From: Anaeromyces robustus
Taxonomy: Eukaryota; Neocallimastigomycota; Neocallimastigomycetes; Neocallimastigales; Neocallimastigaceae
DNA length: 64,000 bases
Reading direction: 5' to 3'
Assembly (NCBI GenBank): GCA_002104895.1
Contig: MCFG01000308.1
Location: 1 to 64,000, forward strand
This document shows, piece by piece, positions 60,496 to 64,000 of this stretch (its first letter is position 1; every line of letters begins with the position of its first letter). The position numbers were made by a program, and so were the translations under genes. A model generated the notes under the pieces. It was not told the DNA's origin. It ran no database searches and worked only from the letters and a program-made list of their open reading frames with translations.

Positions 60496-61993
60496 TTATG
60501 TTTCTAACTCTTGTGTACTTCCTAGAAAAAATTCTTGTAATAATCCTGTTAATCTTAGTACAAATTCTTGTAATCCTGTTAACTCTAGTAATTCTCCTTG
60601 TAACTCTGTTAATCTTAGTAACGATTCTTTTAACAATAATTCTTGTAATAATCTGAAATCTGGTAATCAATCTGTTTCCTCTGGCAATCCTAATTCTTGC
60701 TCAAAATCAAATTCTTCAAATCAACCTATTCAAAATATTAATTTTTCAAAACCCAATAATCCAATCTTTTCGAAGGAGAGTGTGAATAATAAGAATAAAT
60801 CAAATTCAAATTTTTATTCAAAATCAATTAAATACAAAAGAAAACAAAACAACAAATTTAAAGAATTTAAAGTTGATGCATACCTCCCTTATGAAGATAA
60901 ACCACCTGAAAATTTACTTTGTTACTTTGTTAAAAATAAATCAAAATGAAAAGAAAAACTTAAATAATGAATCTCAATTATTAAATATATTTTATCAATA
61001 TTTTATTCTTTATTAATATCAAACTTATTGTTATTATTATTAGTTTAAAATCTTAGCTTAGTTTAGTTTAGTCATAATATTATCAATATCATGTAAACTT
61101 TATTAATATTCATGTATTTTATTAATATTTATGTATTTTTATTAATATCAAATTATATTATTTTTACACCTATATAATATAGTTTTAGTATAGTTTAAAA
61201 ATTTAGTTAAAATTTTTTTTAGTATAGTTTAGCCTAGTTTTAAGATTCGTCTGGTATCCGAATCCTGAAGGAGGACCATGTAACGAATCCCTCAATTAGT
61301 AAAATAGTAACCATGGTCTAGTGGTTAGTAACTATGACCATCTGGGCGAACACTCTGGGTTCGACTCACACCTTGTTCCAAATTTTATAAAAATTTTATT
61401 TTAAATTTATTTATTATAAATTTCTGTATTTTATTCTGTATTTGTTTCTGTATTTTATTTCTGTATTTCTTTATAGAATTACATGGAATAAAATTAGAAA
61501 CTTTAAGAAAAAATTATATAATATTTCTTTATTTTTCTATGAGATTCATTTTATAACAAAATATCTTAGTTTCTAGCAATTTTTATTATTTTTTATGAAC
61601 TTTTATTTTTAAAACTATTTTTCCGCAAAAAGTATAAATAGGTGTAAAACTTTTAGTTAAAATATTTTTCTTTGTGCTTTTATTCTTTTATAACTTTATA
61701 TATATTAGTAATAATTAATTCATAAGTAGTTTGAAATACTACAAAGATTAGTTATTATTAATTTTTAATAATTAATAAAACTAAATTCTAATAAAACATA
61801 TTTTAAATAAAAATAAAATAAAACTTAAAACTAAATCTTACTAATATATATATCTCGACACCGACCTTTCAGGTTAACAAAGGAAAGGTGTTCTGATATT
61901 GCAATAAGTATCTTTTATTTTAAATTTTGTTTTGTTTGTGTTTACTTCAGATTTTGGTGTCAATTGTAATATTGGAACTACCGTTCCGTTACA
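60496..61993 (+). mobile_element. Partial family-A element on the + strand (gag tail, 3' end, 3' LTR)
   Basis: Begins inside the gag tail repeats (NSCVLPRKNSCNNPVN), keeps the conserved end KFKEFKVDAYLPYEDKPPEN (about 60855-60915), a 3' untranslated region, the polypurine end GAAGGAGGACCA and a 715-bp LTR 61279-61993 of subfamily A2. The 5' part is absent; it is joined directly to the A1 LTR at 60495. Broken by truncation. Confidence 0.88.
61279..61993 (+). repeat. Family-A LTR (subfamily A2)
   Basis: Clear example of the LTR plan: start TGTAACGAATC; A box TGGTCTAGTGG 61314-61324; B box GGTTCGACTCA 61358-61368; TATAAATA 61633-61640; GTGCTTTTAT 61674-61683; U5 hairpin ACCTTTC/GAAAGGT; 3' hairpin GGAAC/GTTCC; end CCGTTACA. 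Confidence 0.9.
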
Positions 61994-62152
61994 TTGATAA
62001 ACAAATTAAAAAGTATAGGAGATAAGGGACATCCTTGTCGAACTCCTTTAAGTATACTGAAGGAATCGGAAAATTGTCCATTAATTTTAACACAAGCTTT
62101 GGAAGACAGATATAGGTTCTCCAAGAATTGAAAGCATTTTCCTTGTATACCA

Positions 62153-62156
<4 letters not shown>
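61994..62156 (-). pseudogene. LINE reverse transcriptase fragment (target copy)
   Basis: On the - strand reads LGIQGKCFQFLENLYLSS, KACVKINGQFSDSF and then LKGVRQGCPLSPILFNLFIN, the RT block with the GxxQGxPLSPxLFN signature of non-LTR retrotransposons. It ends at the A LTR (61993). The other side abuts the poly(A) tail of a second LINE copy, which therefore inserted into this one. Confidence 0.85.
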
Positions 62157-62195
<39 letters not shown>

Positions 62196-62362
62196 GCAAT
62201 AAAATAATGAAAACTTTATTTAAATTTAATTTAAAAAGTACATGTTATAAAGTAATTGTACATATTAAAACTTAATCTAATAAAGAATAATAATTTATTA
62301 TTTAATAGATAGTAATAATTTATAATTACTTCATATGGTATAGTGTATATTATTAAATTAAA
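62157..62362 (-). other. 3' untranslated region and poly(A) tail of a LINE
   Basis: A run of 38 T (62157-62194) is the poly(A) tail on the - strand, preceded by a 168-nt 3' untranslated region ending CATTATTTTATTGCC. An A tail this long implies recent target-primed insertion. Confidence 0.8.
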
Positions 62363-64000
62363 TCAAGTTGGAAAGTTATTATCATTATTAGATGCGTGTG
62401 ACCTACTGTCTTGTCCTACTGAATTGTCAGCTTCGACGCTCTTGGTTAGATTGTTGGGATACCTATTGAATAATGACCAGATCTGGCCACTAACAGTAGG
62501 CATAATTCTAAGTAAAAGTGCGGATGTACGTACCAAAAGTGGAACATCCGAAAAGGTGCTAGGTTTAAGTTGCGCCTTACAAAGACTGTTCCACTCCTCT
62601 TTCCCCAAGTTATAATGATTAACTCTTCCACCAAGAAGGAAATAATATACCCTACTCCATTCCAACGAGTTGGAATGAAAATTTACCCCACTTGAAGCAT
62701 TACTAACTAAATTATTATAATTAATACTATTATTTAAACTATTATTATTGTTGTTGATACTATAACTGAAAGTATTATTTAAGTTGTAAGTTAAACTAAC
62801 ATAATGAATAAAACTATTAGAAACTAAGAAAGTACTATTTCGTGAAGAATTCTCCAAGGAGGAGAAATTGTTGAAGTAATTAAAACCAAAAAAAATGTTG
62901 TTGATAGTTAAATTATTAATGAATTGAGAGTAGTTGTATAGAAAATATGTAGATAAGCTAGTACTATTACTATTACTAACATTATTAATATTACTATTAT
63001 CATTGCTATTACCATTATTATTACTATTAATATTAATATTACTATTACTACTGCTATTATTATTATAGATATTATCATAAATATTATTATTGTAGTTATT
63101 ATTAAAATTATTAGAAAAGTTGATATTATCAGAACTAACTAAAGGTTTTCGATTAACATACAAATAAATGGTTTCAAGATTGCCAAATAACTTAGAACGC
63201 CAATGATCGAATGTTGGGCATTCTAAAATCCAATGTTCGAAGGTTTGACTACCGCCTTTACAACAAGGACAGTAATCAGGGCAAGAGTCAGATACAAGTT
63301 TAGCGGCTTTAGCAATTTCACTATTGAATTTATAACCACTACGTATTTTGAGGAGCCAATTAAAGCCATAAGCCAAGTTAGGGTATTCAAGTTCAAGATG
63401 TAAATAATCACGAGATAATTCAAGGTGATTATCACAATAGGTAACAGCTTTAACGGAGTCTTTTTTGACATCTCTATTCCAATAAAAAGTCAAAATATCT
63501 TCTCTAGAGCCAATTTTAGAAAGTTTCTTTGATAAAGTTCTGCTTTCTTTAGCCCATGTGTATTTTCTCATCTTCGGAATAATAGTAACTAACTTGGAAA
63601 TAATACAATTAGAGTCTGCCCATCTCTTAAAACATTTATCTTGAGCAATGGCACATTTGGCAGAAAGAGGAGGAATATTAAGATCTTTAGATACACTATA
63701 TAAAGATATGAAGGAAGAGCGCTTCCTAAGACCTGCAATCCAAGAGAGTCCTTTATTAATTAGCCTTTGAGCACCGTTTGTTCTAGTTTTATTAGATCCA
63801 AGTAAAGGTGCAACGTATGATACTTGACTGACAACAACCGAATTAAAAACTGATTTCTTGAAGGATATAGGCATATAAGGATTAATTAAAAATCCTCTAA
63901 CAGAAAAAAGCGCTTTCCTAACTTTATTATTCGTCGATTTAATTATCGGTTTAAGAGATAAATCACTATCAAAAGGAATTCCCAAATACGTATAACAATT
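62363..64000 (-). CDS. LINE ORF2, C-terminal part (open to the window edge)
   Basis: Open on the - strand from beyond 64000 to a stop at 62363-62365; the frame is continuous upstream of 63985 (NCYTYLGIPF), so no start lies here. The first ~130 residues are the end of the RT and thumb (YLGIPFDSDLSLKPIIKS, VSYVAPLLGSNKTRT, SLYSVSKDLNIPPLSAKCA). About 110 residues later comes a CCHC-type knuckle CPDYCPCCKGGSQTFEH..C (residues 235-256 counting from 63985), usual for the C-terminus of LINE ORF2. Residues about 287-345 are a long Asn/Ser run and the last ~80 form a globular-looking end (FSDVPLLVRTSALLLRI). RT and endonuclease domains lie outside the window. Intact as far as seen, so a fairly young copy. 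Confidence 0.85.
   Translation of the reverse strand, partial: NCYTYLGIPFDSDLSLKPIIKSTNNKVRKALFSVRGFLINPYMPISFKKSVFNSVVVSQVSYVAPLLGSNKTRTNGAQRLINKGLSWIAGLRKRSSFISLYSVSKDLNIPPLSAKCAIAQDKCFKRWADSNCIISKLVTIIPKMRKYTWAKESRTLSKKLSKIGSREDILTFYWNRDVKKDSVKAVTYCDNHLELSRDYLHLELEYPNLAYGFNWLLKIRSGYKFNSEIAKAAKLVSDSCPDYCPCCKGGSQTFEHWILECPTFDHWRSKLFGNLETIYLYVNRKPLVSSDNINFSNNFNNNYNNNIYDNIYNNNSSSNSNININSNNNGNSNDNSNINNVSNSNSTSLSTYFLYNYSQFINNLTINNIFFGFNYFNNFSSLENSSRNSTFLVSNSFIHYVSLTYNLNNTFSYSINNNNNSLNNSINYNNLVSNASSGVNFHSNSLEWSRVYYFLLGGRVNHYNLGKEEWNSLCKAQLKPSTFSDVPLLVRTSALLLRIMPTVSGQIWSLFNRYPNNLTKSVEADNSVGQDSRSHASNNDNNFPT

Noticed and set aside
61308-61373. Treating the A/B-box module as a functional tRNA gene
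   Set aside because: The T stem does not pair (CTGGG against CACAC), there is no clear anticodon arm or acceptor stem, and it recurs inside every A LTR. It is listed as a tRNA-like LTR module instead.

Overview
The window is about four fifths A+T, full of homopolymers, AAT/TTA runs and asparagine-rich reading frames, and consists almost wholly of transposable elements. Chromodomain-bearing Ty3/gypsy elements, copia elements, a poly(A)-tailed LINE with a Zn-knuckle and Mutator-like (MULE) DNA elements together point to a fungus with a repeat-swollen AT-rich genome. Anaerobic gut fungi (Neocallimastigomycota) fit best; a repeat-rich microsporidian or another early-branching fungus is possible. 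This assignment is inference from composition and element repertoire. The only recognisable host gene is a fragment of an M13 (neprilysin-type) metallopeptidase at 51593-52180.

Layout. 1-~1000: 3' end of a chromodomain gypsy element with its LTR. 1003-4661: copia and gypsy fragments (-), then part of an A-family LTR. 5124-8393: 5' half of a different gypsy element (1-kb LTR, tRNA-type primer site, gag). 8400-10028: a related gag on the - strand. 10893-12025: a miniature LTR element (family B). 12026-16526: family-A gag-protease element (+) split by a solo B LTR. 16527-~17015: N-terminal part of a circovirus-like (CRESS DNA virus) capsid gene, a genomic fossil. 17020-19443 (-) and ~20641-25050 (+): two related gypsy pol copies, the second hit by a solo D LTR. 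25051-30200: family-A gag-protease element (-) with both LTRs. 30734-36540: gypsy integrase scrap, a MULE, a copia copy holding a solo A LTR, and a TIR element with a 10-bp target duplication. 36541-43720: AT-rich wreckage with gypsy RT remains, A- and B-type LTRs and a foldback element. 43811-46108: an element with identical 525-bp LTRs and no ORF. 46589-47233: solo D LTR. ~47270-51442: the best candidate autonomous partner of family A (gag-protease-RT). 51593-55350: M13 fragment, a tandem-repeat tract and a copia gag/protease. 55351-61993: a second two-LTR family-A element (-) joined to a partial + copy. 61994-64000: LINE sequence (-), one copy nested in another.

The most interesting signals are non-coding. 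(1) The A and B LTR families carry a tRNA-like module (A box, B box, T run) within about 100 bp of their 5' end. (2) In three element lineages the 10 nt after the 5' LTR are complementary to 10 nt lying 36-45 bp downstream of the LTR TATA box, with the pairing kept while the sequence changes; this is the signature of Tf1-like self-priming. (3) The family-A leader contains an ~90-nt RNA fold with compensatory stem changes, present twice in the autonomous partner. (4) The gag-protease-only elements look like parasites of that partner, sharing leader, gag, protease, 3' end and LTR type but with a novel tail in place of pol.
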